From assembly GCA_964403795.1 (NCBI GenBank), contig CAYOHP010000019.1:11618-75617 (forward strand): a stretch of DNA of 64,000 nt. The letters run 5' to 3'. The notes below the pieces were generated by a model. The model saw only the letters and a list, made by a program, of their open reading frames with translations. It had not been told where the DNA came from and did no database searches. The stretch is from CAYOHP01 sp964403795 [NCBI: uncultured bacterium] (GTDB lineage: Bacteria; Muiribacteriota; UBA6191; CAZXTJ01). The position numbers and the translations under genes are program-made. This document shows, in pieces, positions 52,498 to 61,494 of this stretch. Numbering within the stretch: position 1 is the stretch's first letter; the number at the start of each line of letters is the position of its first letter.

Positions 52498-53537
52498 TCC
52501 GCCCCTCCTCCCGCTCGTGCCTGCTCACCGCCTTCGCCCTGGTGCTGGCGCCCTCGGCCTCCCTGGCCCGCTACCAGGACGACCTGCTCGGCCAGGGGAT
52601 GTACCCCGGCAGCGAGACCCCGATGCCCGCCGGCGACATGCCCGGCTCCGGCAAGCCGCCTCCGGTGCCTGCCGTCCCCGGTGGGCCCTACCCGGGGTGG
52701 CCCCCGGACCCGGTCCCGTCCTTTCCGCTGCCCCCTTCCCCCCGGCCCCCCCCTCCCCTCCCGCCGCCCGTCCAGCCTCCGCTGCCTCCGGCGCCCAAGC
52801 CGCCGGAGCCCACCAAGCCTCCCCCGCCGCCCCCCCCGCCGCCGCGGCCGGGCCCGGTGCACACCGTGGAACGGGGCGACACCCTCTGGGACCTGGCCGC
52901 CAGGTACTGCGGCTCGGGCCACGAGTGGCGCTCGATCTTCCAGGCCAACCGGGACAAGATCAAGGACCCCCACTGGATCTACCCGGGGCAGGAGTTCCGG
53001 ATCGCCTGCGACGGTGGCGCCCCTGCCGGGAAGCCCCCCGGCGGCGACGGTGGTGGTGGTGGTGGTGGCGGCAAGCCCGCCGGCCCCGGGAACGGCGACC
53101 GGATCCTGGGCCCCGGCCGGAACTTCCTGTCCCACCTCCCGCTGGCGCCCGGCAGCTACCGACAGTCCTCGGACTTCGGTCCCCGGGCGGCCCCCAACCT
53201 CCCGGGCGGCGGCCAAGGCAGCTCCAACCACCAGGGCGTCGACCTCTCGGCTCCCTCGGGGACCCCGATCCGGGCGGCCGGCGCCGGAACCGTGATCCTC
53301 GCCGAGTACGCCGGCGGCTACGGCTGGGCCGTCTACATCAAGCACCCCAACGGGTACGTGACCCGCTACGGGCACATGAAGGAGCGCCCCAAGGTGCGCA
53401 GCGGCCAGCGGGTCGGCGGCGGCGAGATCATCGGCCTGGTCGGCTCGACCGGCAACTCGACCGGCCCGCACCTGCACTTCGAGGTGCGCAAGCCGGACGG
53501 GACCGCGGTCGACCCCGAGCACTACTGCAAATTCTGA
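52491..53537 (+). CDS. exported LysM and M23 metallo-endopeptidase
   Basis: A 348-residue exported protein. After the signal peptide comes a proline-rich region (about 55-122, including runs of nine Pro), then LysM (124-171: HTVERGDTLWDLAARYC to YPGQEFRI), a Gly-rich linker with eight Gly, and M23 (225-345). Zinc ligands His247 and Asp251 in HQGVD and HLH (His327, His329) are present. It would cut peptidoglycan cross-links in the cell wall, and LysM binds the glycan. It is coupled to the propeller gene. The linkers make it long for this family. Confidence 0.9.
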   Translation: MVIRPSSRSCLLTAFALVLAPSASLARYQDDLLGQGMYPGSETPMPAGDMPGSGKPPPVPAVPGGPYPGWPPDPVPSFPLPPSPRPPPPLPPPVQPPLPPAPKPPEPTKPPPPPPPPPRPGPVHTVERGDTLWDLAARYCGSGHEWRSIFQANRDKIKDPHWIYPGQEFRIACDGGAPAGKPPGGDGGGGGGGGKPAGPGNGDRILGPGRNFLSHLPLAPGSYRQSSDFGPRAAPNLPGGGQGSSNHQGVDLSAPSGTPIRAAGAGTVILAEYAGGYGWAVYIKHPNGYVTRYGHMKERPKVRSGQRVGGGEIIGLVGSTGNSTGPHLHFEVRKPDGTAVDPEHYCKF

Positions 53538-53555
53538 GGCCCCCACGGAGCGGGC

Positions 53556-53586
53556 ACCGGGTCCGGGCCGAGAGCCCGGGCCCGGT
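53556..53586. terminator. GC-rich hairpin between convergent genes
   Basis: ACCGGGTCCGGGC (53556-53568), loop CGAGA, and GCCCGGGCCCGGT (53574-53586) pair over 13 bases with one G-T mismatch. There is no T run. It ends 6 bases before the minus-strand symporter stop and could end both transcripts. Confidence 0.5.
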
Positions 53587-53592
53587 CCCGCG

Positions 53593-55110
53593 TCAGCGCG
53601 CCCAGACCGGGAACTTGGAGAGGTCCATCCCCAGCACCGCGCCCCCGCAGAGCCCGCACCACACCCAGATCCACACCACCCCGACCAGGTTCAACCAGGT
53701 TCCCGCCGCCACCATCTGGGGCAGGGTCACCCGGCCGGTGCCCAAGGCCACCGCGTTGGCGGCGGTGGCGGCCGGCAGCATGAAGGCGCAGCTCGCCGCC
53801 ATCACCGCCGGCACGAGCAGCAGGAAGGGATGCACCTCGACGCCCTTGGCGACCCCCGCCAGGACCGGCAGCAGGGCGGCGGTGGTGGCGGTGTTCGAGG
53901 TGAACTCGGTGAGCACGATGACCATGAGGGTCACCAGGCCCGCCACCACCAGGGCGGGTGCGCCCGCGAAGCCATGGAAGAGGCGTCCCAGGAAGTCGGC
54001 GACCCCGCTTCGCGCCATGGCGTCGGCCAGCGAGAGGCCGCCTCCGAAGAGCAGCAGTACCCCCCATGGGATCCGCTCCGCATCCTCCCAGCCGAGGATC
54101 CGATCGTCCTCGAACCCGGGCTTGCCGGTGGGCAGCAGGAAGAGCAGAAGGGCCGCCCCCACCGCGATCCCGGCGTCGTCGAGGCCGGGGATCCACACCT
54201 GGATCCAGGGGCGGGCGATCCAGGAGAAGGCCGCGATCCCGAACACGACAAGGACGGTCCGCTCGGCCCTCGAGGCCGGTCCCAGGGCCCTGAGTTCGCC
54301 TTCGATCAGCTCGGCTCCCCCTGGCACCTCGGAGAGCTCGAAGCGCAGCACCCTGCGGGTGAGGATCCACCAGGCCGCCGGCAGGAGCACCAGGACCACC
54401 GGCATCCCCAGCTTCATCCAGTCGAGGAAGCCGATCCGCTGGCCGTACTGCTTGTCGAGGAAGGCTGCCAGCAGGGCGTTGGGCGGGGTTCCCACCAGGG
54501 TTCCCAGGCCGCCGATCGACGACGCATAGGCGATCCCCAACACCAGTGCCGCCCCGAACCGGCGGGCGTCCTCCCGGCGTCCCGGATCGTCCCCGGGCAC
54601 CCGCTCCAGCACCAGGTCGGCGACGCTGGTGGCGGTGGGCATCATCATCACCACGGCCGCGGTGTTGGAGACCCACATCGAGAGGAAGGCCACCGCCACC
54701 ATGAAGCCGGCCACCAGGCGGCCGGGCGAGGAACCCATGGCCCGGATGGTGAGCAGGGCGATGCGCCGGTGCAGCCCGTGGCGTTCCATGGCGCCGGCCA
54801 ACAGGAACCCGCCCAGGAACAGGAAGATGAGTCCGTGGCCGTAGGGGGACGTGGCCTCCTTGATCCCGCCCACCCCCAGGATCGGGAACACCACGACCGG
54901 GAGCAGGGCAGTGGCGGCCAGGGGGATCGCCTCGGTCACCCACCAGCAGGCCATCCACACCGCGACCCCGGCCACCGCCCTTCCCTGGAACGGGAGCCGC
55001 TCGCCGGGGATCAGTCCAGTGACCAGAAGTGCCAGGATCGGACCGGCGAAGCGGGCCACGGCCCGCAGGCGATGCTCACGGAACCCCGGCGGACCCGACC
55101 CCGACTCCAC
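53593..55110 (-). CDS. DASS-family (SLC13-like) sodium:anion symporter
   Basis: A 505-residue membrane protein with about 11 segments. Two SNT-type motifs are present: WVSNTAAVVMMMPTA and EFTSNTATTAALLP, each binding sodium and the carboxylate. GGIKEATSPYGHGLIFLFLGGF and GTLVGTPPNALLAAF are also characteristic. It probably imports dicarboxylates or another anion with Na+. GTG 55110 follows GAGGAGG by 4 bases. It is convergent with the M23 gene across the hairpin. Substrate specificity cannot be told. Confidence 0.9.
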   Translation of the reverse strand: MESGSGPPGFREHRLRAVARFAGPILALLVTGLIPGERLPFQGRAVAGVAVWMACWWVTEAIPLAATALLPVVVFPILGVGGIKEATSPYGHGLIFLFLGGFLLAGAMERHGLHRRIALLTIRAMGSSPGRLVAGFMVAVAFLSMWVSNTAAVVMMMPTATSVADLVLERVPGDDPGRREDARRFGAALVLGIAYASSIGGLGTLVGTPPNALLAAFLDKQYGQRIGFLDWMKLGMPVVLVLLPAAWWILTRRVLRFELSEVPGGAELIEGELRALGPASRAERTVLVVFGIAAFSWIARPWIQVWIPGLDDAGIAVGAALLLFLLPTGKPGFEDDRILGWEDAERIPWGVLLLFGGGLSLADAMARSGVADFLGRLFHGFAGAPALVVAGLVTLMVIVLTEFTSNTATTAALLPVLAGVAKGVEVHPFLLLVPAVMAASCAFMLPAATAANAVALGTGRVTLPQMVAAGTWLNLVGVVWIWVWCGLCGGAVLGMDLSKFPVWAR

Positions 55111-55168
55111 TCGTCCTCCTCGCCCGGCAGCTGGGGTCTCCTCCGGCGCGGCGCAGGCCCCCAGCGTC

Positions 55169-56197
55169 TCACATCTCGCGGAGCTGGCGCGCCAGGTCGA
55201 GCACCTGGCGCCAGACGCTGGAGAGGACGTCCTTGTCCATGAAGATCTCGCGATGGCCGATGCCCTTGTGGTCGATCCGCAGCGAGGGGAAGTCGCCGTC
55301 CCAGGGCCCCTCGGGATAGGGTACGACCACGCCGTCGGAGGCCTTCCATGCCCCGCTCCAGGCACCCAGCGATTCCCACTCCCGCTGGCGCTGGTCCTTG
55401 CCGCCCCGTCCCTTCTCGGCCACGAAGTCGAGAGCCCCGAAGGCCGGGACGAAGTGCTCCAGGATCCCGTAGTGATCGAGTCGGGCATACCGGAAGTCCG
55501 GCAACTTCTCCTGGCGGGCGACCCCGTAGTCGGTCACGTCCGAATCGGAGATGGCACCGTCGACCCCGTCCCAGGCCACGCTGCGCAGTACCGGCTCGGA
55601 CAGCTTCGCCATGGCGGAGCGGGTCTCGGCATAGGTCTGGAAGTGCTCCTCGGCCACCTTCCCGTCCTCCACGATCTTGTGGGACGCGAAGATCATGCTG
55701 GCTCCCGGCGAGCCCCCGTGGGCCGGCGCCATGCCCACCACCGCGGCGATGTCGAGCGAGGGCCCGGCCCACCTCGCCACCAGGGCCCCGGCGCTGTGCA
55801 CCACCAGGATCAGGGTGCGGCCGGGGAAGCGCTCGTTCATGCGGGCCGCGAACTGCTCGCCGAGCTCCCGGTAGGGCCGGTCGGGACGGTAGCGGTAGTA
55901 GACCGGCATGACCGTCTCGAAGGGGTCGAGTTCCCGGGCCACCGCCGCTTCGAAGCGTCCCCGGAGCACCGAGAAGACCACATGGATCTTGTCCTCGAGG
56001 ACCAGGTCGTCCTGCATCAACCCGTGCACGAAGACCACCGGGATGCGAGTGCCGAGCGGGCGCGGATCGCCCTCGGCGGTCACGTCGTAGGGATCGCGGT
56101 GGACGTAGTGGTCGGGCTCCTCGGCCCGCAGGGAAACCGCGCCCGCGACCACCATCGCGAGCAGGACCGCGGCCACCCGGGGCATCCGTCTCGGCAT
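55169..56197 (-). CDS. exported alpha/beta-hydrolase (lipase-like)
   Basis: A 342-residue exported hydrolase. Signal peptide about residues 5-24 (VAAVLLAMVVAGAVSL). The oxyanion motif PVVFVHGLMQDD and nucleophile elbow LVVHSAGALVARW (HSAG, like GxSxG with Val for the first Gly) fit a lipase/PGAP1-like fold. A late His in IDHKGIGHREIF completes the triad. Start is ATG 56197; GTG 56200 is equally near the GGGAG site. Substrate unknown. Confidence 0.8.
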   Translation of the reverse strand: MPRRMPRVAAVLLAMVVAGAVSLRAEEPDHYVHRDPYDVTAEGDPRPLGTRIPVVFVHGLMQDDLVLEDKIHVVFSVLRGRFEAAVARELDPFETVMPVYYRYRPDRPYRELGEQFAARMNERFPGRTLILVVHSAGALVARWAGPSLDIAAVVGMAPAHGGSPGASMIFASHKIVEDGKVAEEHFQTYAETRSAMAKLSEPVLRSVAWDGVDGAISDSDVTDYGVARQEKLPDFRYARLDHYGILEHFVPAFGALDFVAEKGRGGKDQRQREWESLGAWSGAWKASDGVVVPYPEGPWDGDFPSLRIDHKGIGHREIFMDKDVLSSVWRQVLDLARQLREM

Positions 56198-56271
56198 CAC
56201 GCTCCCAGTGTGCCACGGCTCTCGCCCACCCCGGCGCCTGGGTCCCCGGCCCCCGCCGGCGACCGGAGACC

Positions 56272-56700
56272 TCAGCAGGAGCAGGCCGACAGGATCAGGA
56301 AGATCGCGCCCAGACCGAGCCCGACGATCACCGGCGACCACACCCGGACCCCGGAAGGCCCGCCTCCACCGGTGGCCAGCCAGTAGGCCCGCGGGCTCCC
56401 GCCCACCTGGGCCATGAAGGCGACCAGACCGAGGAAATCGGAGACCATGCCCAGGATCGCGGCCGCGATCCCCAGGACCAGGAGGGGGAGGGCCACGAAG
56501 ATCAGCGGCCAGGCCGCGGCACGTCCGCCCGAGCCCATGGCCTCCCAGAGCATGGGACCGAGGAACACGGCCAGGATTCCCGAACCCACCGAGCACAGTG
56601 CGAACGATGCCGCCCGCTGGGCGAACCTCGCCCACCCGGAGACCCCTTCGAGCCCTGCCGAGGTCTCCTCCCCGCCGCCTTCCCCTGTGAGCTTGCCCAT
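56272..56700 (-). CDS. small membrane protein with Cys-rich end
   Basis: A 142-residue protein with four membrane segments (for example FALCSVGSGILAVFLGPML and LIFVALPLLVLGIAAAILG) and a C-terminus SACSC. No known family. The ATG at 56700 is preceded by GGCGGGAT, and a palindrome in an unusually AT-rich stretch lies 34 bases before it. Possibly a regulated envelope protein. Confidence 0.6.
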   Translation of the reverse strand: MGKLTGEGGGEETSAGLEGVSGWARFAQRAASFALCSVGSGILAVFLGPMLWEAMGSGGRAAAWPLIFVALPLLVLGIAAAILGMVSDFLGLVAFMAQVGGSPRAYWLATGGGGPSGVRVWSPVIVGLGLGAIFLILSACSC

Positions 56701-56733
56701 CCCAGATCCCGCCTTTCGACCCGGGCCGACTAC

Positions 56734-56752
56734 TTGACAATAGAATTGCCAA
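56734..56752. promoter_or_regulatory. palindromic operator-like site in an AT-rich island
   Basis: TTGACAATAGAATTGCCAA is an inverted repeat: TTGNCAAT, 3-base centre, ATTGNCAA. Such sites bind dimeric MarR- or TetR-type regulators. It is the most AT-rich patch in the window, between the phosphotransferase gene end and the small membrane gene. Confidence 0.45.
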
Positions 56753-57706
56753 CTATCCGGATCCACCCGGGTATCCCACCAGTTCATCGATCCGCGCGCA
56801 CGCCGCTGCCACGATCCCGGGGGGTACCGGCTCGGCCTTCACGGCCTCGATCCAGAGTGCCATCTCCCAGAGGGTCAGGCGCTCCTGCCAGCGGGCCGGC
56901 AGCCGGCCTCCCGCCTGCCGGTAGCCCCTCACCACGGCCGGGCCGAAGCCGCGGTCGGCCTCGGGATCCGCCAGCACGCCGGCGGCGGCCCCGGGCACCT
57001 CCCGGAGGATCCTGGCCAGGTCGGCCATGGGATCCCCCCAGGAGGCCCACTCCCAGTCGAGGACTCCGACCACCTGCGGCTCGCCTTCCGGTCCTGCCAC
57101 CAGCACGTTGGCGGGCTTCAGGTCGCCGTGGACCAGCACGTCCATGCCCCGGGATCGGGAGCGGGGAGCCAGCTCCACCATCAGGCCGCGGACCTCGTCG
57201 AGCCGAGCCTCCCCGAGCCGACTGCGAGGCCGGTCCTCGCCCAGCCAGCGGCCGAGACACGCCTCCAGCGACGTCCGTCGCAGGAAGCCCTCCCGGGCAC
57301 CGGGCTCGCCGGCTGCCACCGCCATCTTCGCCACCGTGGCCCCCACCACCTCGCCCAACCGGGCCGCCGCTCCGGCCTCGGCCGTAGACAACCTGAGGTC
57401 GAGCCGGTCCCCGGGGACGAACCCGTCGAGCACCCAGGGCCAACCGAGCTCCTCCGAGCCGAATCCCACCGCCAGCGACTCCGGGACCGGGACCCGGCCC
57501 TCGACCCGGACCCTCGCCTCGAGCTCCCTGCGCAATGCCGGCAGGCCGCGCCGCATCACCCGGAGGACGAGGTCCGAGGCCCCGGCCCGGCGGATCCGCC
57601 AGGCCTGGTTGGTGGCACCCCCGTCGAGGCGCTCCCTCCCGATCGACGGCTCGCCCGGGAGGTTCCGCGCGAGCCAGGCCTCGAAACGCTCCGGGGAGAC
57701 CTCCAC
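56753..57706 (-). CDS. aminoglycoside phosphotransferase (APH) family kinase
   Basis: A 317-residue protein-kinase-like-fold enzyme. LDGGATNQAWRI (nucleotide loop), LVLRVMRR (Lys-equivalent region), LVHGDLKPANVL (catalytic Asp) and GVLDWEWASWGDPMADLA (metal Asp) are present. Most such genes in environmental bacteria phosphorylate small metabolites and are not resistance genes. GTG 57706 after GAGAG. The end lies next to the AT-rich palindrome, and the Nudix gene precedes it by 6 bases. Substrate unknown. Confidence 0.87.
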   Translation of the reverse strand: MEVSPERFEAWLARNLPGEPSIGRERLDGGATNQAWRIRRAGASDLVLRVMRRGLPALRRELEARVRVEGRVPVPESLAVGFGSEELGWPWVLDGFVPGDRLDLRLSTAEAGAAARLGEVVGATVAKMAVAAGEPGAREGFLRRTSLEACLGRWLGEDRPRSRLGEARLDEVRGLMVELAPRSRSRGMDVLVHGDLKPANVLVAGPEGEPQVVGVLDWEWASWGDPMADLARILREVPGAAAGVLADPEADRGFGPAVVRGYRQAGGRLPARWQERLTLWEMALWIEAVKAEPVPPGIVAAACARIDELVGYPGGSG

Positions 57707-57712
57707 GGTCTC

Positions 57713-58366
57713 TCAGCGGTCCGCGGCCCGGGGAGCCTTGCGAGGGTCGACGATCACCGCGTCGGATCCCTCGGGCAGACCGGGACCGAGACCTTCCCGG
57801 GAGAGCCGACCGAGCAGGTCGACCAGCACCCGGTAGGACAGTCCCCAGATCCGTTTCTCCTGGAACCGGATCGCCGGGAAGGTCAGCTTCTGCTCCTTCC
57901 ACACCAGCTCGACCGAGGTGCGGTGGCCGGGGTCCACCATGTAGGAGAGCCCGATCCGGTGGACCCGGGCGACCTCGGCCGGATCCAGGGTCAGGGCGGG
58001 GAGCGACTCCAGCCAGAAGGCATGGGCCACCAGCCGGAACGGCGCCAGGCCCCGCCGATCGTAGACCGGGTGGGGCGTGAGTTCCCCGAGCCACGCCTCC
58101 CCCGGCAGCACCAGCCCGAGTTCCTCCCGGGCCTCGCGCACCGCGGTGTCGAGGGTGGAGGCGTCGCCCTCCTCGGCCTTCCCCCCGGGGAACCCCATGT
58201 GCCCCGACCATGGGTCCTCGGGGTTCTCGGCCCGTTCGATCCAGAGCAGACCGAGTTCCTCGCCCACCCGGTGGAGCACCACCGCCACCGAGGCGGCGCG
58301 CTCCGGCAGGCCCTCGACGGGATCGCTCCCCCCGTGACGCAGGGCGGCACGCAGGCGCTCGATCAT
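57713..58366 (-). CDS. Nudix hydrolase, CoA pyrophosphatase (NudL)-like
   Basis: A 217-residue Nudix protein. HMGFPGGKAEEGD then LDTAVREAREELGL is the Nudix box in the variant form of CoA diphosphatases, and SVAVVLHRV and WSGHMGFP are also typical. It would split CoA or related dinucleotides to limit pool size or remove oxidised forms. The ATG overlaps the stop of the ECF gene (ATGA), and the APH gene starts 6 bases after it. Confidence 0.87.
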   Translation of the reverse strand: MIERLRAALRHGGSDPVEGLPERAASVAVVLHRVGEELGLLWIERAENPEDPWSGHMGFPGGKAEEGDASTLDTAVREAREELGLVLPGEAWLGELTPHPVYDRRGLAPFRLVAHAFWLESLPALTLDPAEVARVHRIGLSYMVDPGHRTSVELVWKEQKLTFPAIRFQEKRIWGLSYRVLVDLLGRLSREGLGPGLPEGSDAVIVDPRKAPRAADR

Positions 58367-58929
58367 GCCTTCCCGGCCTCGCCACCCTTGGCCGGATCCC
58401 GCCCCAGCAGGACCGGACCCGCCATCCCGAAGGCCGCCAGTCGTTCCAGGAGCACCGGCACCGTGAACCCGAAGGCCACCGTGTTCCAGGTGGCGTGCAC
58501 GAACACGAACGGGATCGCCGGCACCCACACCAGCTCGGCGGCGAGTCCGCTGGTCAGCTGGATCGTCCCGTTGAGCAGCAACTGGAACCAGAGCGTGAGC
58601 ACCAGGCCGGACGCCGCCATCGCCCACCCGGGCCGGACCTTGCCGCCGGCATCCAGGGCGATCCGGGAACCCGCCTCGCACCAGGTCGCGTAGCCGATCA
58701 TCTGGACCAGCAGCATCGGCAATCCCGGCATCCCCATGGGGTTGGCGAGCGAGAGCGCCAGGGCCGCCGCCGCGCCGGTGGCCGCCGCCACCACCGGTCC
58801 CAGCAGGGCACCTCCCACGAAGAGGGTGAGGCTGGTGAGCTCGATGTTGGGAATCGCCGCCAGGGCGTGGTTCATCACCACGGCCAGGGCGGCCACCATC
58901 CCGGCACGGGCGACCCGGGTGCGGGTCAT
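58363..58929 (-). CDS. ECF transporter substrate-binding (S) component-like membrane protein
   Basis: A 188-residue protein with five to six membrane helices. NIELTSLTLFVGGALLGP and the following ANPMGMPGLPMLLVQMIG match ECF S components, which bind a vitamin or metal and pair with EcfT/EcfA. No EcfA or EcfT gene is in the window. It overlaps the Nudix and ThpR genes by ATGA. The vitamin is unknown; a link to CoA (pantothenate) is suggested only by the Nudix neighbour. Confidence 0.75.
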   Translation of the reverse strand: MTRTRVARAGMVAALAVVMNHALAAIPNIELTSLTLFVGGALLGPVVAAATGAAAALALSLANPMGMPGLPMLLVQMIGYATWCEAGSRIALDAGGKVRPGWAMAASGLVLTLWFQLLLNGTIQLTSGLAAELVWVPAIPFVFVHATWNTVAFGFTVPVLLERLAAFGMAGPVLLGRDPAKGGEAGKA

Positions 58930-59540
58930 CGCGCCTCCCCGCCGCCCAGCGCGAAGGTCTCGACGATCTCGTAGGGAGCGCCCCCGCCCGGCGAGCGGTA
59001 GAGCGAGAATGCCTCCACCCGGACTTCCCCGAACTCCCGGTCCCGGTGCCGCTCCAGCTCCGGGGCCAGGCGGGCCCCATCGGCCGGGGACCTGGCCCGC
59101 CCCAGGGTCACGTGGGGATGGAAGGCGAAATCGGGGGGCGGGAGACCGACCCCCGCGCACTCCGCCTCGATCGCCTCGGCCAGACCCTCCATGGCCTTCC
59201 GATCGGCCACGGGATCGGCCCACACCACCCGCGGTGCGCCCCCGCCGCGGAATGGGAACGAGCCCAGTCCCCTCAGCTGCAACCGGAACGGACGCACCCC
59301 CTGAGCCAGCCTGCGCAGCCGCTCCGAGAGGTCCCGGACCACCTCGGGTTCGGGCCGGTCGAGGAAGCGCAAGGTGAGGTGGAAGTCGGCGGCCCGTTCC
59401 CGGTCGACCCGGGCCCCGGTCCGGTCCAGGGCTTCCTGGGCCTCTTGCAGCGGGGCGTGCAAGGAGGCGTCGACCCCCAGGGCCAGGAACAGCCTCGGCC
59501 TCGCCCGCTCGCGGGGGAAGGCAGCCAACGCGCTCCCCAT
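58926..59540 (-). CDS. thpR: RNA 2',3'-cyclic phosphodiesterase
   Basis: About 204 residues of the 2H phosphoesterase family (LigT/ThpR). The two HxT motifs are DFHLTLRFL and FHPHVTLGRA. It opens 2',3'-cyclic phosphates of RNA ends and can join tRNA halves in vitro. The frame is open further: a TACCTT box lies 7 bases before an ATG at 59651, which would add 37 residues with a hydrophobic stretch (LLHLWIGAWVMGSALAAF). I use ATG 59540 because it gives the family N-terminus, but the longer form is possible. Its stop overlaps the ECF gene. Confidence 0.83.
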   Translation of the reverse strand: MGSALAAFPRERARPRLFLALGVDASLHAPLQEAQEALDRTGARVDRERAADFHLTLRFLDRPEPEVVRDLSERLRRLAQGVRPFRLQLRGLGSFPFRGGGAPRVVWADPVADRKAMEGLAEAIEAECAGVGLPPPDFAFHPHVTLGRARSPADGARLAPELERHRDREFGEVRVEAFSLYRSPGGGAPYEIVETFALGGGEAR

Positions 59541-59728
59541 CACCCAGGCACCGATCCAGAGATGGAGCAGCACCCGGCGAGGGACGCGTCCACCCGCCTC
59601 GGGAGCCGACCAGCCTCGCCGCACCCCGGCACCGGATCCTCCGACCTGCATGCCCCCCAAGGTACCCCGCATCGGGAGGAAGATGCCCGCCCCCGTCCCC
59701 GCCGGTTACCCTGGCTCCGGAGGTCTCC

Positions 59729-60220
59729 GTGGACGCCGCCACCGTCAAGCGCTTGCTGGAGCTGGTTCCCCACCCCGAGGAGGGCGGATCGTTCCGGGAG
59801 ACCTACCGCAGCCTGCGGCGCCTGGAGGACGATCCCCAGGGGCACTCCCTCTCCACCGCCATCTACTACCTGCTCGAACCCGGGACTGTGAGCGAACTCC
59901 ACGCCCTCACCGCCGACGAGGTCTTCCACTTCTACCTGGGCGACCCGGTCGAACAGTTGCACCTGCACCCCGATGGGCGCTCCGAGCTGGTGGTGCTGGG
60001 CACCGATCTGGCAGCCGGACAGCGCCCCCAGGTGGTGGTGCCGGCCGGGGTGTGGCAAGGCGCCAGCCTGGCGACCGGGGGCCGGTTCGCCCTGTTGGGC
60101 TGTACGGTCTCACCCGGGTTCGAGTACCGGGACTACCGGACCGCCGACCGGGACGCGCTGCTCCCGGCCTTCCCCCGACATGCGGAACGGATCCGACTCC
60201 TGACGCCGCGCCAGGGCTGA
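59729..60220 (+). CDS. cupin (DUF985/Cupin_5) family protein
   Basis: A 163-residue cupin. PEEGGSFRETYRS, STAIYYLLEPG, HALTADEVFHFYLGDPVEQLHLHP and YRDYRTADRD fit Cupin_5. These proteins bind a sugar or metal in a beta-barrel and are mostly uncharacterised. The GTG start follows GGAGG by 5 bases, and a TACCCT box lies at 59707-59712. It stands alone. Confidence 0.85.
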   Translation: MDAATVKRLLELVPHPEEGGSFRETYRSLRRLEDDPQGHSLSTAIYYLLEPGTVSELHALTADEVFHFYLGDPVEQLHLHPDGRSELVVLGTDLAAGQRPQVVVPAGVWQGASLATGGRFALLGCTVSPGFEYRDYRTADRDALLPAFPRHAERIRLLTPRQG

Positions 60221-60416
60221 CCGGGTACCAGACGAGTCGCAAGGATCTCCCGACCCGGTTCCCCGAGACTCGTGAGACGACCCTGGCACCCCTCCGGGAT
60301 CGGCTCCGGAGAGCCTCATGCCGTCTCGATGCGGGTTCGGCCCATCTGGCATCGAGCATGCAGAGAGCTCGCCACCGGAGGCCAGCGGGGCAGCCGGACG
60401 GGAAAAGGACACGCGG

Positions 60417-61469
60417 ATGGATCGGACCCTCGGAACCCTCGCCCGGGTCGTCGTGGTGGCGGCCACGGCCATCTTCTCCTCGGGCTGCGGCGGCACCAAG
60501 ACCATCGTGGTCCCGGCCCCCCAGGCCCCGGTCCCCGCAGTCCCGGCCCCGATCGCCCCGGTGCCTCCCGTTCCGGTCCCCCCGACCCCGGTCGTCACGG
60601 GAGTGGTGACTCCCGGGAAGGTCCCCTACGAGGAGGCCAAGGCCCGGGTGCTCGACGCCTACTACGAAGGCTACGAGATCGGCTTCGAGGAGGGGCGTCC
60701 CGACCTCTCCCCCGCCGAGCGTCGGCGGCGCCAGATGCAGCGACGACGCGAGCAGATCCTGGAGTTCCGGGACCTGCGCCGGGAGCTGATCCAGAAGCTG
60801 CTCCAGGAGCGCTACGCCCCTCGCCTCGCCGAGCTGAAGAAGGCCTGGGCCGACGCCAACCCGGGCAAGACGCTGGCCTGCGAGTCGACCGCCCCCAGCC
60901 CGGTGCCGACCGTCAGCGACAAGCAGCCGATCGACGGACCGGTGCCTCCCCAGGTCGCGCCCCTGCCCCCGATGCCCGACCTGGAGTGCTGGAAGGCCCT
61001 CTGCCCGGCCGTTGCCGAGATCATCGACGAGCCGACCCCGATGGGTGGGCGGCCGCGCCGGCCCCGGGGCGGTTCCTGGCTGCGGGGACCCCACGGCCAG
61101 CCGGAGGTCCCTGCCGGACCCTGGATGGTCTCCTGCCCCGAGGAGGGCGAGATCGACTTGGCCGCCAAGGGGATCGCGGTCGAGAACCGGGAGTACGAGG
61201 CGGCCGAGCTCGAGGCCCTGATCGCCAAGGCCCGGGCGGTGGGCGTGACCGACGGGATCAAGGCCTTCGAAGAGTTCCAGGCCGCCCGCAAGGCCCGGAT
61301 GGCCGCCTGGCGGGAGCGGATGAAGGCCCGCATGGCCCGCCACCTCGAGCACCGCCTGGTCCGCCGCCTCGACAGCGCGGTGAAGACCTGCAAGTCGAAC
61401 GTGGTCGGCCCGGAGTGCAACGGCGTGAAGGTGGCCTGCCCGACCGCCGGCCTGCCCGACGGCAAGTAG
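60417..61469 (+). CDS. lipoprotein with Pro/Val linker and charged helical region
   Basis: A 350-residue protein. The N-terminus ends in SSGCGG, a lipobox-like site, so it should be lipid-anchored. A Pro/Val/Ala linker follows, then EAKARVLDAYYEGYEIGFEEG and a very charged helix (AERRRRQMQRRREQIL) likely to form a coiled coil. A Cys-rich part (CWKALCP, SCPEEG, CKSNVVGPECNG) may form disulfides. The ATG at 60417 is preceded by AAAAGGA; the frame is open to 60318 but adds nothing signal-like. Family unknown. Confidence 0.7.
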   Translation: MDRTLGTLARVVVVAATAIFSSGCGGTKTIVVPAPQAPVPAVPAPIAPVPPVPVPPTPVVTGVVTPGKVPYEEAKARVLDAYYEGYEIGFEEGRPDLSPAERRRRQMQRRREQILEFRDLRRELIQKLLQERYAPRLAELKKAWADANPGKTLACESTAPSPVPTVSDKQPIDGPVPPQVAPLPPMPDLECWKALCPAVAEIIDEPTPMGGRPRRPRGGSWLRGPHGQPEVPAGPWMVSCPEEGEIDLAAKGIAVENREYEAAELEALIAKARAVGVTDGIKAFEEFQAARKARMAAWRERMKARMARHLEHRLVRRLDSAVKTCKSNVVGPECNGVKVACPTAGLPDGK

Positions 61470-61494
61470 CCGGGGCGAGCTGCAGGCTGACGCT

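Noticed and set aside
56753-57706. APH-family gene as an antibiotic-resistance gene
   Set aside because: The family is broad, and there is no mobile element or resistance context. A metabolic kinase is more likely.
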